From: Sphingomonas sp. OV641
GTDB taxonomy: Bacteria; Pseudomonadota; Alphaproteobacteria; Sphingomonadales; Sphingomonadaceae
Direction: 5' to 3'
DNA: 64,000 bases
NCBI RefSeq assembly: GCF_900109205.1
Contig: NZ_FNZB01000001.1
Location: 1,178,001-1,242,000 of the forward strand
Shown: positions 23,814 to 32,561 of the stretch, piece by piece
Position numbering within the stretch: the first letter of the stretch is position 1
Layout of the letters: every line of letters starts with the position of its first letter
Notes under the pieces: generated by a model
What the model was told of the DNA's origin: nothing
Database searches by the model: none
What the model saw: the letters and a program-made list of their open reading frames with translations, nothing else
Made by a program: the position numbers and the translations under genes

Positions 23814-26366
23814 TCAGAACCGGAATGTCGCGGTGGCGCCATAGGTGCGCACCTGCCCCGGGAAACGAACCACAATGTTCGCATTGCTGGCGACGGCGTT
23901 CCAGTAATATTCGTCAAACAGGTTGCGCGCCCAGACATTCAGGGCCCAGCTCTCGTTGGCTGCCTTCACACCGACCCCGGCGTTCACGACCGTATAGGCC
24001 TTGATGTCATAGAGCGGGTTGTATTCGAAGATCGTGGTCTGACGCGACTGCCAGCGCACGTTGGTGTTGGCGGTGAAGCTGACATCATCGTTCAACGGCT
24101 GATCGAACAGCGCCGTGCCGGACAAGGTCCATTCCGGGCTGTAGATGAACCGCGCGCCGTCGAAATCCTGCGGCTGACCGGCCGCATTGGTGCCGACATA
24201 GCCGTTGATCCGGGTCTTCAGCCAAAGAGCGTTCGCCATCAGCGTCAGCGGGCGCGCCGGCCGGACGGTCAGTTCGCCCTCGATGCCGTAAGCTTCGGAC
24301 TTGGGAATGTTATCCAGCCGGGCAAGCGCGGTGTAGATCGGATCAGCGAAATAGGCGCTGATCTGCTTGTCCTTATAATCGTAATAGAAGCCGGCGAGGT
24401 TCAGCTGAACCTTGCGATCAAGGAACCCCAGCTTGGCGCCGATTTCATAGGCGGTCAGCTGTTCCTGGCGCGCGGGCAGGTTCTGGCGCGCGTTGCTGGC
24501 CGCGTTGATCGGCGAGGTGCCCGATTTGTAACCGCGCGAGATCGAGGCGTAGATCAGCGTGGTGGAATTGGGCGTGATGTCGAGCGAGCCGCGCCAGGCG
24601 AAATTATCCTCGTCGAGCCGCGAATTGACCACGCCGAAGCTGTTGGTCGCGGGATTGAAGGTGTTGCACTCGTTCAGCCCGATCGGTGCAGCGAGGCCAC
24701 CGGTGGGGTTGAACAGCCGCTGGTAAAGACCACGGTTGAACAGGTTGATGTTGGTCAACATGCTGCCGTTGAAATCGCGCGAGCAACCGGTGAACTTCTG
24801 CAGATCCTGCGTGTAGCGCGCGCCGAGCGTCAGCTTGATGAGATCGGAAAAGGCATAATCGCCATTGGCGAAGATGCTCCACGTACGGGTGTCGAACGAA
24901 CCCTCATCGCGATAGGTGCGGAAGGTGGTCGCGGCGTCCGCCAGCGTGTAGCCGAAGGTGTTGATGGGCGTGTTGACGAGCTGCGCCGTGGCGAAGCGGA
25001 TCAGGGCCGAGTTGGCGTTTTCGCCCAGCAGCGTCCGGTTGGTATCCTCGATCGTGTCCTTGGCATAATAGCCACCGACCAGCCAATTGTAGCCCGGGCC
25101 GTCGCCTTCGACGCGCAGCTCCTGACCGAAGCTCTTGATGCGCCCGTCAGCCTCCTGGATCAGCACTTCGTTCGGGATGCCGGACCAGTCGAACGTCGCC
25201 TCGCGATCGAACTCATTATAGCTGGTCAGCGACACGACGCGGACATTGTCCGCGACATCGAGCTGCACCCGCCCCTTCAGGCCGAGGAAGTAATTGTTCT
25301 CCTGCAGCGGATCCTTGAGGCCAGCGCCGCGGCCGATGTCCGCCGAACGGCGTGCATAAGGCGCCCAGTCCGCCTGCTTGCCGTTGGTCGGGAAGTTCGC
25401 GGCAATATAGGCCGCAGCGCCCGGCGCGTTGAAGTTGCTGGCCGCGCCGCCGCCGCCGGGCGTCGTCGCGGGAGTGAAGCCGATCGCCTGGCCGGCAACC
25501 GTATCCGACTTGTTGACCCAATAAGTGGCGGAGAGATCGATCTCGAACGGCCCGGGCTGCAGCGCGAGCGACCCGCGCACGCCGTAGCGCTTCACCCGGC
25601 CGAGGCGCTCGTCGGGGCGGCTGTTGCTGACCTGCCAGCCGTCATTGCTGAGGTCGACGCGATAGCCGATGCGCGCCTGAACGCCCTCCGCGATCGGACC
25701 GGTGACATAGCCGCCGACGTTGAACGTCTCGTAATTGCCGACGTCCACCGACATCGCGCCGGACGCGTCCTCGCTCGGCTTGCCGGTGACGAAGTTGATG
25801 AGGCCAGCGGTGGTGTTGCGGCCATACAGCGTGCCTTGCGGCCCCTTCAGCACCTCCACCCGCTCGATGTCGATCAGCGGGCCGGTGTTCATGATCGGAT
25901 AAGCGTAGGCGACTTCATCGACATAGGTGCCGACCGTCGATTGCGCGGACAGGTTGATCGAATTGAACCCGATGCCGCGCAGCGTGTACGTGGGCACGCC
26001 CTGATAGCTTTGCGCCACCGTGAAGCTGGGCACCACGGCGGCAAGATCGCGAACGTTCTGAACGCGCAGCTCCTGCAGCGTTTCGGACTCGAGCGCCTGG
26101 ACGGAGATGCCGACGCGGTTGATCGATTCCGCGCGACGCTGCGCCGTGACGACGATCTCGCCAATACCGACGTCATCGCGCGCCGTTTCCTGCGCGGGTG
26201 CGGCAGCGGTCCCCGCCGGCGCGGCATCTGCAGGGGCAGGCTGTGTGACGGTCGTATCAGACTGAACCGCGGCGGTGTCCTGCGCCTGAGCGGCGCCGGC
26301 CGCAATCACCGCGAACATGCTGGCGCCGACTTGAAGCGCGATACGCGTACGACCCATCTTGGCCAT
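23814..26366 (-). CDS. TonB-dependent outer-membrane receptor
   Basis: An 850-residue receptor that imports a ligand through the outer membrane using TonB energy. A signal peptide (to about residue 29, ending AQA) is followed by an acidic Ala/Pro/Thr linker and the segment IGEIVVTAQRRAESINRVG, a TonB-box/plug start. The plug (VPTYTLRGIGFNSINLSAQS) leads into a long 22-strand barrel ending TYGATATFRF with a terminal Phe. I start at ATG 26366 because GGGAGGGG precedes it at the right distance; the frame runs open to 26420. A CACCC/GGGTG dyad lies 28 bases upstream. The downstream ligase and dehydrogenase suggest a lipophilic acid or steroid-like ligand rather than iron. Confidence 0.88.
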   Translation of the reverse strand: MAKMGRTRIALQVGASMFAVIAAGAAQAQDTAAVQSDTTVTQPAPADAAPAGTAAAPAQETARDDVGIGEIVVTAQRRAESINRVGISVQALESETLQELRVQNVRDLAAVVPSFTVAQSYQGVPTYTLRGIGFNSINLSAQSTVGTYVDEVAYAYPIMNTGPLIDIERVEVLKGPQGTLYGRNTTAGLINFVTGKPSEDASGAMSVDVGNYETFNVGGYVTGPIAEGVQARIGYRVDLSNDGWQVSNSRPDERLGRVKRYGVRGSLALQPGPFEIDLSATYWVNKSDTVAGQAIGFTPATTPGGGGAASNFNAPGAAAYIAANFPTNGKQADWAPYARRSADIGRGAGLKDPLQENNYFLGLKGRVQLDVADNVRVVSLTSYNEFDREATFDWSGIPNEVLIQEADGRIKSFGQELRVEGDGPGYNWLVGGYYAKDTIEDTNRTLLGENANSALIRFATAQLVNTPINTFGYTLADAATTFRTYRDEGSFDTRTWSIFANGDYAFSDLIKLTLGARYTQDLQKFTGCSRDFNGSMLTNINLFNRGLYQRLFNPTGGLAAPIGLNECNTFNPATNSFGVVNSRLDEDNFAWRGSLDITPNSTTLIYASISRGYKSGTSPINAASNARQNLPARQEQLTAYEIGAKLGFLDRKVQLNLAGFYYDYKDKQISAYFADPIYTALARLDNIPKSEAYGIEGELTVRPARPLTLMANALWLKTRINGYVGTNAAGQPQDFDGARFIYSPEWTLSGTALFDQPLNDDVSFTANTNVRWQSRQTTIFEYNPLYDIKAYTVVNAGVGVKAANESWALNVWARNLFDEYYWNAVASNANIVVRFPGQVRTYGATATFRF

Positions 26367-26394
26367 GAAATCCCCTCCCAAAATTATCAGGCAG

Positions 26395-26409
26395 CACCCA
26401 TTTCGGGTG
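26395..26409. promoter_or_regulatory. Dyad upstream of TonB receptor
   Basis: CACCC and GGGTG are inverted around the five bases ATTTC, 29-43 bases before the receptor start codon. It may be the operator for the divergent TetR regulator at 27460 or a local one. Confidence 0.4.
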
Positions 26410-26458
26410 TCATTATGCAATGTCTGTAGCAGCGCGCGTCAGGCGCGCTCCCTGACAT

Positions 26459-27379
26459 CTATGTCAGGGTTGCCGTCGCCTCCGCGCGGGCCGTCGAGCG
26501 ACTTCCCAGCATCCGTTGCTGCTGCGCCGGCGAGAGCCAGGCGAACTCTCCGGGCAAGCCAAGGCGTTGCGCGGCCTGCCAGGCGGGTGACTGGCGGCTG
26601 CGCACCATGTCCGCCAGCTTGCCCGCCGTTCGCAGCAGCAGGGTATCGGTCCGCGTCAGATCATATTCCGCGCCAAGCTCCAGCCGTTGCCGCACCTCAG
26701 GGGGCAACAGCGAAATGGCCGCGCGTGCGAGCGCCCGATGAAGCATCCTGGGAACGGCCGGCGCCGCCTTGCCCGACTGAATGATATCAAGGAATTCCAG
26801 GTTGATCGGATGCGCCTCGAACCGGGGCAGCAGCCTGTTCAACATGGCAAAGAAATCCTCGTCACTGCGGAGCGGATTTTCCACGCCATAGAGGCGCGCG
26901 ATCGGCTCCCCGTCGCGATAATAGGCGCGACGGTCCTCCTCGCTCACCGGCGCGACGAAGCGATGGTACGCCTCCAGAAAGCCATAGGTGGCCGTTGCAC
27001 TGACCCAGTCGAGCAGTTCGGGATCGAGCGCCTGATACGCCTCGCCCTTGGGCGTTTCGCCAACAACCTTGCGGTGCATGCGATTGACCCCGCCGATGAT
27101 GCGCCGGGCGGCACTGGCCGGCCCGAACACGCCGGCCATTGCAGCGATGCCGGTGCGCTTCGACCGGCCGATCGGATCCACCTTGTAGGTGGAATGATCC
27201 CACACCCCGGACCGGATCCGCGCATCGGCAAATTCCAGCAGCACGGCGGCAACCCCGCCGATGGCAATGGCCACCGGGTTCTTGAACACGCGCCATTGCG
27301 GCGACGTGGGCGCGACCAGCGCGGGCTCCCCCACCGGGCGGCGATAATCAACCTGGTAGCCCTTAAACTCGGACGCCAT
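26459..27379 (-). CDS. DUF2236 (MpaB-like) oxygenase family protein
   Basis: A 306-residue member of DUF2236, a family that includes the fungal MpaB oxygenase and bacterial latex-clearing proteins acting on polyprenyl or other lipids. Recognisable parts are the HST motif in GVWDHSTYKVDP, AGVFGPASAARRIIGG and EAYHRFVAPVSEEDRRAYYRDGEPIA, all typical of the family's helical haem-binding fold. No signal peptide is seen. I start it at ATG 27379 (MASEFKG). It is the first gene of a leftward cluster leading to the TonB receptor, and is divergent from the TetR gene with only 80 bases between likely starts. Substrate unknown. Confidence 0.85.
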   Translation of the reverse strand: MASEFKGYQVDYRRPVGEPALVAPTSPQWRVFKNPVAIAIGGVAAVLLEFADARIRSGVWDHSTYKVDPIGRSKRTGIAAMAGVFGPASAARRIIGGVNRMHRKVVGETPKGEAYQALDPELLDWVSATATYGFLEAYHRFVAPVSEEDRRAYYRDGEPIARLYGVENPLRSDEDFFAMLNRLLPRFEAHPINLEFLDIIQSGKAAPAVPRMLHRALARAAISLLPPEVRQRLELGAEYDLTRTDTLLLRTAGKLADMVRSRQSPAWQAAQRLGLPGEFAWLSPAQQQRMLGSRSTARAEATATLT

Positions 27380-27459
27380 TGGACCCACCTTCAAATACGA
27401 TCATACGATAGAAGTTGGTTTATGTGTACACGGGCTGTTCCGCAAGCCCCGCCTCTTCT

Positions 27460-28140
27460 ATGCCCGCGCGCGTGAGCAATGGTCCGACGCCCCGGAAGAG
27501 CAGCCCGCGCGGGCCGTATCGCAGCAGCGCGGAGACGCGGCAGCGGCTGATCGAGAGCGCGCTTGCACTGTTCGGGAACAACGGCTTCGAGGCGACGAGC
27601 ACGCGCGACATCGCCGCGCGGACGGGTGTGGCGCTGCCCGGCATCGCTTATCATTTCGGGGGCAAGGAGGGGCTGTACCGCGCCTGCGCCGAGACTGTCG
27701 TGGAACGATATCGCGAGCGGATGCGGCCTGGTGCCGATGCAAGCGACGTACGGCTGCCGAAGGAGCCCGACGTCGCCCGCGCCGCCCTGAAGCGAGTGAT
27801 GGCAACGCTTGCGGCCATGCTGCTCGATTCAGCGGGCGACGATGCCTGGCTGACGTTCATGATCAGAGAAATGAACGGCACCGGCCTGGCGCACGACCTG
27901 CTTTACCGCGACCTTTGGAAGCCGGGCCTGGCCCTGATCGCGGCGCTCGTCGCGGCGGCGCGGGCGCGTGAAACAATCGAAGAAGAGGACAAGCTGGAAG
28001 CGCTGCTGCTCCTGTCGAGCTTCAGCGCGTTCAGCACCTCGCGCCGGGTCGCGCTTGATTTTGGCGGCTGGGCTTCGATCGACGAGCCGCTGGTCAGCGC
28101 CATGCTGGACCGACTGGGCGAGCGCATCGACGCGCTATAA
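27460..28140 (+). CDS. TetR/AcrR-family regulator (CerR-type C-terminus)
   Basis: A 226-residue repressor. The N-terminal helix-turn-helix reads ETRQRLIESALALFGNNG, then TSTRDIAARTGVALPGIAYHF and GGKEGLYRACAE, the TetR signature. The C-terminal domain has the LLYRDLW and FSAFSTSRRVALDF segments seen in CerR/DUF1956 members. I start it at ATG 27460; the frame is open to a TTG at 27415 without a ribosome site, and GTG 27472 is a second option. It diverges from the DUF2236 gene and probably represses it together with the receptor operon, binding near the shared gap. A 9-base inverted repeat ends its transcript. Confidence 0.8.
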   Translation: MPARVSNGPTPRKSSPRGPYRSSAETRQRLIESALALFGNNGFEATSTRDIAARTGVALPGIAYHFGGKEGLYRACAETVVERYRERMRPGADASDVRLPKEPDVARAALKRVMATLAAMLLDSAGDDAWLTFMIREMNGTGLAHDLLYRDLWKPGLALIAALVAAARARETIEEEDKLEALLLLSSFSAFSTSRRVALDFGGWASIDEPLVSAMLDRLGERIDAL

Positions 28141-28153
28141 GCGGCTGACCGTG

Positions 28154-28210
28154 GGAATGACGGCGCCCGCCCCTGCCAATGGGAGCGGACGCCATCGCCT
28201 ACGTCATTCC
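28154..28210. terminator. Long-arm inverted repeat between TetR and SDR genes
   Basis: GGAATGACG (28154-28162) is the exact reverse complement of CGTCATTCC (28202-28210), with further GC pairs inside. It lies between convergent genes and overlaps the SDR stop codon, so it probably ends both transcripts. Confidence 0.6.
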
Positions 28211-28992
28211 TTGCTATCGCCCGATCCCGGCTCCGCCATGCCACGGTGCAGTTCGGCAAGCGTCGATTGCGGCACGATCCCCGACGCCAGCACCTGAAGC
28301 TTGTTGCCAAGGCCGGACACGATGTGTCCCTTGCCGGCGATCAGCGCATCCCAGCCGTCCTTTGCGACCTTTTCCGGATCGGCCTTCTTGCTCTGGCCGA
28401 CCGAGGTGTCGAGCATGTCGGCGCGGGCGAAGAATTCCGTCTCGGTCGCACCCGGCATGAGCGTTGTCAGCGTGACCCCGTCCACGTCCTTCAGCTCGTT
28501 GCGCAGCGCTTCGGTAAAGTTGTCGATGAACGCCTTGGTGGCATTGTAGATGGCGTTGAAGCTGCCGGGGATATAGCCGACGATCGACCCCGTCACGAGC
28601 ACCTTGCCCGAGTTGCGCGCCACCATGTCGCGCAGCACCCTCTGCAGCAGATACACGGTGCCGGTGACGTTAGTGTCGACCGAATGCCGCCAGTCGGCGA
28701 CGCTCTCGTCCAGGAACGGACCGCCCTTGCTGATCGCCGCATTGGCGCAGAGCAGTTCGATGCGGCGATCGCCGGCGGCGGCGAGCACCCGGTCCACGCC
28801 GTCGATGGTGGAAAGGTCCGCCTCGACCGCCTGAACCTCGGTCCCGAATTGTTCGAAATCCCGCGCCGCCGCCTCGATCAGCGGCTCATCGGCGACGACG
28901 ATCAGGTCATAGCCCTCCCGCGCCGCGATCGTCGCGAGTTCGAAGCCGATACCGGTGGATGCACCCGTTACGATGCCGAGTTTGCCAGCCAT
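28204..28992 (-). CDS. Short-chain dehydrogenase/reductase (SDR)
   Basis: A 262-residue NAD(P)-dependent SDR. TGASTGIG is at 9-16, the conserved NAA segment at 84-86, and Ser136, Tyr149 and Lys153 form the catalytic set. The substrate-binding region (TTLMPGATETEFFARADM near 178-195) is longer than in minimal SDRs. It follows the zinc alcohol dehydrogenase gene by 12 bases and shares the stress promoter further upstream, so it is the third gene of that operon. A carbonyl or alcohol generated under stress is a reasonable but unproven substrate. Confidence 0.85.
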   Translation of the reverse strand: MAGKLGIVTGASTGIGFELATIAAREGYDLIVVADEPLIEAAARDFEQFGTEVQAVEADLSTIDGVDRVLAAAGDRRIELLCANAAISKGGPFLDESVADWRHSVDTNVTGTVYLLQRVLRDMVARNSGKVLVTGSIVGYIPGSFNAIYNATKAFIDNFTEALRNELKDVDGVTLTTLMPGATETEFFARADMLDTSVGQSKKADPEKVAKDGWDALIAGKGHIVSGLGNKLQVLASGIVPQSTLAELHRGMAEPGSGDSKE

Positions 28993-29004
28993 GTCCGTCT
29001 CTCC

Positions 29005-30201
29005 TCAAATATCGAGTTCGACGCGCTCGAGGCCGGGCTTCAACACGACCTTGGTCACTTCGTTCTGCTTGTCATGAAAGATGCGATAGCCGTCCGGTGC
29101 ATTTTCAAGCGGCAGGGTGTGGCTGATCAGGAAGGTCGTATCGATCTTGTCTTCCATGATCGCGTTCAGCAGGCCCGGCAGGTAATGCTGCACATGGGTC
29201 TGACCGGTCTTCATCGTCAGCCCCTTCTCCATGAAGGCGCCGAGCGGGAATTTGTCGACGAACCCGCCGTAGACCGCTGGCATCGACACACGGCCGCCCT
29301 TGCGGCAGGCGAGGATCGCCTGACGGATCGAGTGGGGCCGATCGGTTCCCAGGAACGTGGACGCCTTGATCTGATCGATGACATTGTCGACGAACAGGCC
29401 GTGTGCCTCCAGGCCGACCGCATCGATGCACGCGTCAGGGCCGATGCCACCGGTCATCTCCATCAGCGCCTCATAGGTGGCGCTTTCCTCGAAGTTGATG
29501 GTCTCCGCGCCGAACCTGCGCGCCAGTTCCAGTCGGCGGGGGAAATGGTCGATCGCGATGACGCGCTCGGCGCCCATCAGGAAGGCCGATTGAACGGCAA
29601 ATAGCCCGACCGGCCCGCAGCCCCACACCGCGACGGTATCGCCGGGCTCGATCTCCGCATTCTCCGCCGCCATCCAGCCGGTGGGCAGAATGTCGGACAG
29701 GAACAGCACCTTTTCGTCCTCCACCCCATCCGGGATGACGATCGGGCCGACATCGCTGAAGGGCACGCGGACATATTCCGCCTGACCGCCCGAATAGCCG
29801 CCCGTCATGTGGCTGTACCCGAACAGCCCGGACATGGGCTGGCCGTAGAGCGTCTGGGCAATGTCCTGATTGTCCGCCGGCAAGCCATTGTCGCACGCGG
29901 AATATTGCTGCTTTCCGCAATGATAGCAGGAGCCGCAGGAGATCGTGAACGGCACGACGACCCGCTGGCCCTTCTTCAGCGTGGACTTGGCGCCCACCTC
30001 GACCACTTCGCCCATGAATTCATGGCCGAGGATGTCGCCCGACTGCATGGTGGGAATATAGCCATCGTAGAGGTGAAGGTCGGAGCCGCAGATCGCGGTG
30101 GATGTGATCTTGATGATGGCGTCGCGGGGGTTGAGGATCTCCGGATCGTCCACCGTATCGACGCGGACGTCATGCTTGCCGTGCCAGGTAAGCGCTCGCA
30201 T
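29005..30201 (-). CDS. Zinc-dependent alcohol dehydrogenase (MDR superfamily)
   Basis: A 398-residue medium-chain dehydrogenase. The catalytic zinc ligands are Cys38 (ICGSDLHLY) and the His60-Glu61 pair in GHEFMGE, and the structural zinc is held by Cys89, Cys92, Cys95 and Cys103 in the [15 protein letters not shown] segment. The NAD-binding GCGPVG is at 195-200. The long inserted part ([20 protein letters not shown], near 125-144) is shared with the glutathione-independent formaldehyde-dehydrogenase-like group. The start codon overlaps the SRPBCC stop by one base (TGATG), so it is coupled to that gene and transcribed from the EcfG promoter. Confidence 0.88.
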   Translation of the reverse strand: MRALTWHGKHDVRVDTVDDPEILNPRDAIIKITSTAICGSDLHLYDGYIPTMQSGDILGHEFMGEVVEVGAKSTLKKGQRVVVPFTISCGSCYHCGKQQYSACDNGLPADNQDIAQTLYGQPMSGLFGYSHMTGGYSGGQAEYVRVPFSDVGPIVIPDGVEDEKVLFLSDILPTGWMAAENAEIEPGDTVAVWGCGPVGLFAVQSAFLMGAERVIAIDHFPRRLELARRFGAETINFEESATYEALMEMTGGIGPDACIDAVGLEAHGLFVDNVIDQIKASTFLGTDRPHSIRQAILACRKGGRVSMPAVYGGFVDKFPLGAFMEKGLTMKTGQTHVQHYLPGLLNAIMEDKIDTTFLISHTLPLENAPDGYRIFHDKQNEVTKVVLKPGLERVELDI

Positions 30202-30806
30202 CAGTTCTTCCCCTCTTCCAGAAGGCGGCGATTGCGCGCGCCAGTGGCGACTTCGCCGGTTTCCATGAGCTGCTTGAAGCGACGCAGGTCGCGACGGGCC
30301 TGAATGGCCGGCTCCCGCTGGAACATCTTGGCGATCACCTTGCCGATGATGCCGGCGGGCGGATCATAAAGGATGGTGGCGGTGACGATGGTGCCGCGAT
30401 CGGCCTGCGCGTCGCGGAACTCGATACGGCCGCTGTTCGGCACGTCCGCCCCCTCCTCGGAGGCCCAGGCGATATACTCGCCTTCGCGCTCATCGGTGAT
30501 CCGCGCGATCCACTCGACATGGCCACCGCCGGGCGCCTTCACCGTCCAGTGAGACCGGCGATCGTCGAGAATCTCGATACGCTCCACATTGTCCATGAAG
30601 CTCGGCAAGTTGGTGAAGTCTCGCCAGAAGGCGTAGAGCTCGGCGCGCGGGCGATTGATCGTGACCGTTCGGCCGACCAGCTGATCCGCATCGCCCTGTT
30701 CGGGCGAACCATAAGTCTGGGTCGCGGCATCAACTGCGGCAGACCCGTGTTTTGACGTGGAGAGCGGCGCATCATCTGCGCGCACAGGGTCGATCGTCTC
30801 GGCCAT
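30201..30806 (-). CDS. SRPBCC-family (START-fold) protein
   Basis: A 201-residue protein with a helix-grip/START-type ligand-binding fold, related to the polyketide cyclase/dehydrase COG5637 group. The first 45 residues are polar. The domain then runs from [20 protein letters not shown] (45-64) through [19 protein letters not shown] to the C-terminal helix ending [14 protein letters not shown]. No signal peptide is seen. It is the promoter-proximal gene of a three-gene operon with the alcohol dehydrogenase and SDR, behind a GGAAC-N17-CGTT promoter and AGGAGG ribosome site, so it probably belongs to the general stress response. Ligand unknown. Confidence 0.82.
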   Translation of the reverse strand: MAETIDPVRADDAPLSTSKHGSAAVDAATQTYGSPEQGDADQLVGRTVTINRPRAELYAFWRDFTNLPSFMDNVERIEILDDRRSHWTVKAPGGGHVEWIARITDEREGEYIAWASEEGADVPNSGRIEFRDAQADRGTIVTATILYDPPAGIIGKVIAKMFQREPAIQARRDLRRFKQLMETGEVATGARNRRLLEEGKN

Positions 30807-30832
30807 CTCATCCTCCTGGTGAATGGCCTGAC

Positions 30833-30858
30833 AACGTCGCGTGTCAGCTGCGCGTTCC
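30833..30858 (-). promoter_or_regulatory. EcfG (general stress) promoter for the SRPBCC-ADH-SDR operon
   Basis: On the minus strand GGAAC (30858-30854), a 17-base spacer and CGTT (30836-30833) match the alphaproteobacterial EcfG consensus GGAAC-N16/17-CGTT. It lies 27 bases before the start codon, which has AGGAGG next to it. Confidence 0.75.
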
Positions 30859-30968
30859 GATCATGTGAGCGCAAGTTGCGTTATTATCGGGAGAATCTTT
30901 GCCCCTGCTGATGCCCTGATGATCGGGCTGGCATCCGAGGCCGGGCGCACGACCTGCCAGGCTCCCGA

Positions 30969-31397
30969 TCAAAGCCGGCGGCGGCGAGCGCGATCGCGGC
31001 TCGTCGAAGCCGAGATACTCGCCATCATGGTTTCATACTGGCCGACCGTGAAGCCGGCCGCGAAAAAGGCGCGCAGCTCGCTGACGGGAACCTGGAAGCT
31101 GTGGTGCCACGCGAGGACGGCCATGCGGCGGAGCGCCTCCAGCCGATCATCGGCGAGCCGCGGATTGTTCTGCCGGAACAGCGAGGCCATCGCGCTGGAC
31201 AGACGCCCTGGCACCCGCAGCGACGAAAGAGTGTCACGCCGCGCCAGCGCGACAACCGACCATTCGAGGGCGCTGAGCCGCGCAGCCGCCGCATTGGCCC
31301 TGTCCTTTGCGGTAAGGACCGGCTCTTCGGCGGGGGCAATCAGCGCGGCGGGCGGGGGCAGGCCGGCGTCCAGCGTGTCGAAATTCATATATGCCAT
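30969..31397 (-). CDS. Hypothetical protein, 142 residues
   Basis: A 142-residue protein that I cannot assign to a family. It has a short acidic-hydrophobic N-terminus (AYMNFDTLDAGLPPPAAL), an Ala-rich helical middle (KDRANAAAARLSALEWSV), the basic RVPGRLSS segment and a C-terminus rich in Ala and Arg (SISASTSRDRARRRRL). There is no signal sequence. GAGGGGA lies seven bases before ATG 31397, which favours this start over the longer frame to 31556. Upstream are two nearly identical TACC-N4-GGTA dyads, so it looks like the target of a dimeric repressor. It reads away from the glycan cluster. Confidence 0.7.
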   Translation of the reverse strand: MAYMNFDTLDAGLPPPAALIAPAEEPVLTAKDRANAAAARLSALEWSVVALARRDTLSSLRVPGRLSSAMASLFRQNNPRLADDRLEALRRMAVLAWHHSFQVPVSELRAFFAAGFTVGQYETMMASISASTSRDRARRRRL

Positions 31398-31517
31398 GTC
31401 GATCCCCTCTGGCCGCACGCGATCACTGACCGATCCGCACGCATCGCGGCCCGCCCAGGGAAAGCTGGTTTTCAAGTTACGAGCGGCGCGGAAGGTCTTC
31501 AGCGGACACCCGGTTTG

Positions 31518-31533
31518 TGTACCAGGCGGTATA
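31518..31533. promoter_or_regulatory. TACC-N4-GGTA dyad (distal copy)
   Basis: TACC-AGGC-GGTA, 121 bases upstream of the hypothetical gene, shares its core with the better-conserved copy at 31564. The two centres are 46 bases apart. Likely a TetR-type operator pair. Confidence 0.5.
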
Positions 31534-31563
31534 GAGAGCAGATGAAGAACCGTCAACAGATTT

Positions 31564-31579
31564 CATACCGGCTGGTATG
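31564..31579. promoter_or_regulatory. CATACC-N4-GGTATG dyad (proximal copy)
   Basis: CATACC-GGCT-GGTATG, extended to TT...AA on the outside, is a 6+2 base inverted repeat about 170 bases before the hypothetical gene and 62 bases from the end of the GT2 gene. Together with the 31518 copy it forms a two-site operator. Confidence 0.55.
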
Positions 31580-31640
31580 AATGATCGCCGGTGGGGAGTA
31601 ATGGATCGTCCGGAGGGGCCCCGATCCGTGCGGCCGAAGG

Positions 31641-32561
31641 TCACGACAGCCAGCGGGGCATACCGCGCTCGTTGCAGACCCCTGCCCACCAGCCAGCCAT
31701 CGCATCCTTCCATTGCCGCTTTGCGCGACGCCGGCCGAACCGCGCCCATGTCAGCAACAGGGCAAAGGGGATCGCGACCGCCAGGCGAGCGGGAGTCGTA
31801 TCGCGCACCACGTGGAGCTTGTTGCGTTCATCAAGATAGATCGGCAGCAGCGGCCGCTGGTGAATGTCGGCGGCCGAGCCGGTCGTACCGCCCTGCCCGT
31901 GGCAGATCCGCGCATCAGGCGCGAAGCCCAGACGCAAGCCCCGAGATCGTGCGCGGAGACACCATTCAACCTCCTCGGCGTAGAGAAAGTAATCGTCGCG
32001 CATCGGACCGGTCGCCTCAAGGAACCGGCGGCCGACCAACATGCACGCGCCCAGCAGATAGTTCATCCGGGCCTCTACCCGGCGCGGCTCGATCCGGGTC
32101 GTGAGCGGCTCTCCCAGCCCGATGGAACTGGCGCGCGCGAGCCAGGGATTCCAGTGGCCACCATAGGCCTGTACGCGCCCATCAGGGTGGTAGAGGACGC
32201 CGCCGACCGCATCGCAGTCCCCGAGATCCAGGCGGTCCACCAGCGCCTGAAGCGCGCCCGGGTCTGGCCGAGTGTCAGGGTTCAGGATCCACCAGCCGTC
32301 CACGTCGGACCGCGCGGCCATGCAGGCGTTGACCCCGCCAGCATATCCGAGGTTCTCTTCCTGCCGAAGCAGCGTGACGGCCTGCCCGCCCGCGAGTGTC
32401 GACGGCAGCGTGTCACGGAGCCGCTGGCGCGCGTCCGGCCCGCCGTTTTCGCAGATGACCACCTCAAAGGCTTCAAAGGTGGATTGCGCCACGGCATCGA
32501 GGCAATGGGCGATCAGCGCGGGATCGCGGAACGAGACGATGCACACCGCAAGGCTGGTCAA
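31641..32561 (-). CDS. Glycosyltransferase family 2 protein
   Basis: A 306-residue family 2 glycosyltransferase that begins with the nucleotide-sugar fold: LAVCIVSFRDPALIAHCLDA (residues 4-23), then the acidic and metal-binding stretch ILNPDTRPDPGAL and WWILNPDT. The conserved GACMLVGRRFLEATGPMRDDYF region and the EEVEW part follow. I start it at TTG 32561, whose TGA overlaps the upstream GT2 stop; ATG 32606 would lie well inside that gene. It is third in the acetyltransferase-GT2-GT2 cluster, which fits polysaccharide or lipid-glycan assembly. Sugars transferred are unknown. Confidence 0.82.
   Translation of the reverse strand: MTSLAVCIVSFRDPALIAHCLDAVAQSTFEAFEVVICENGGPDARQRLRDTLPSTLAGGQAVTLLRQEENLGYAGGVNACMAARSDVDGWWILNPDTRPDPGALQALVDRLDLGDCDAVGGVLYHPDGRVQAYGGHWNPWLARASSIGLGEPLTTRIEPRRVEARMNYLLGACMLVGRRFLEATGPMRDDYFLYAEEVEWCLRARSRGLRLGFAPDARICHGQGGTTGSAADIHQRPLLPIYLDERNKLHVVRDTTPARLAVAIPFALLLTWARFGRRRAKRQWKDAMAGWWAGVCNERGMPRWLS

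Noticed and set aside
23745..26429. 894-codon plus-strand frame over the TonB receptor
   Set aside because: It is the antisense frame of the receptor in high-GC DNA; the receptor has a signal peptide, plug and barrel end.
27424..27431. GTGTACAC palindrome near the TetR start as an operator
   Set aside because: Eight bases are expected by chance, and it has no extended arms.
31603..31627. GGATCG/CGATCC hairpin downstream of the GT2 gene as a terminator
   Set aside because: The stem is only six bases and no U-run follows.
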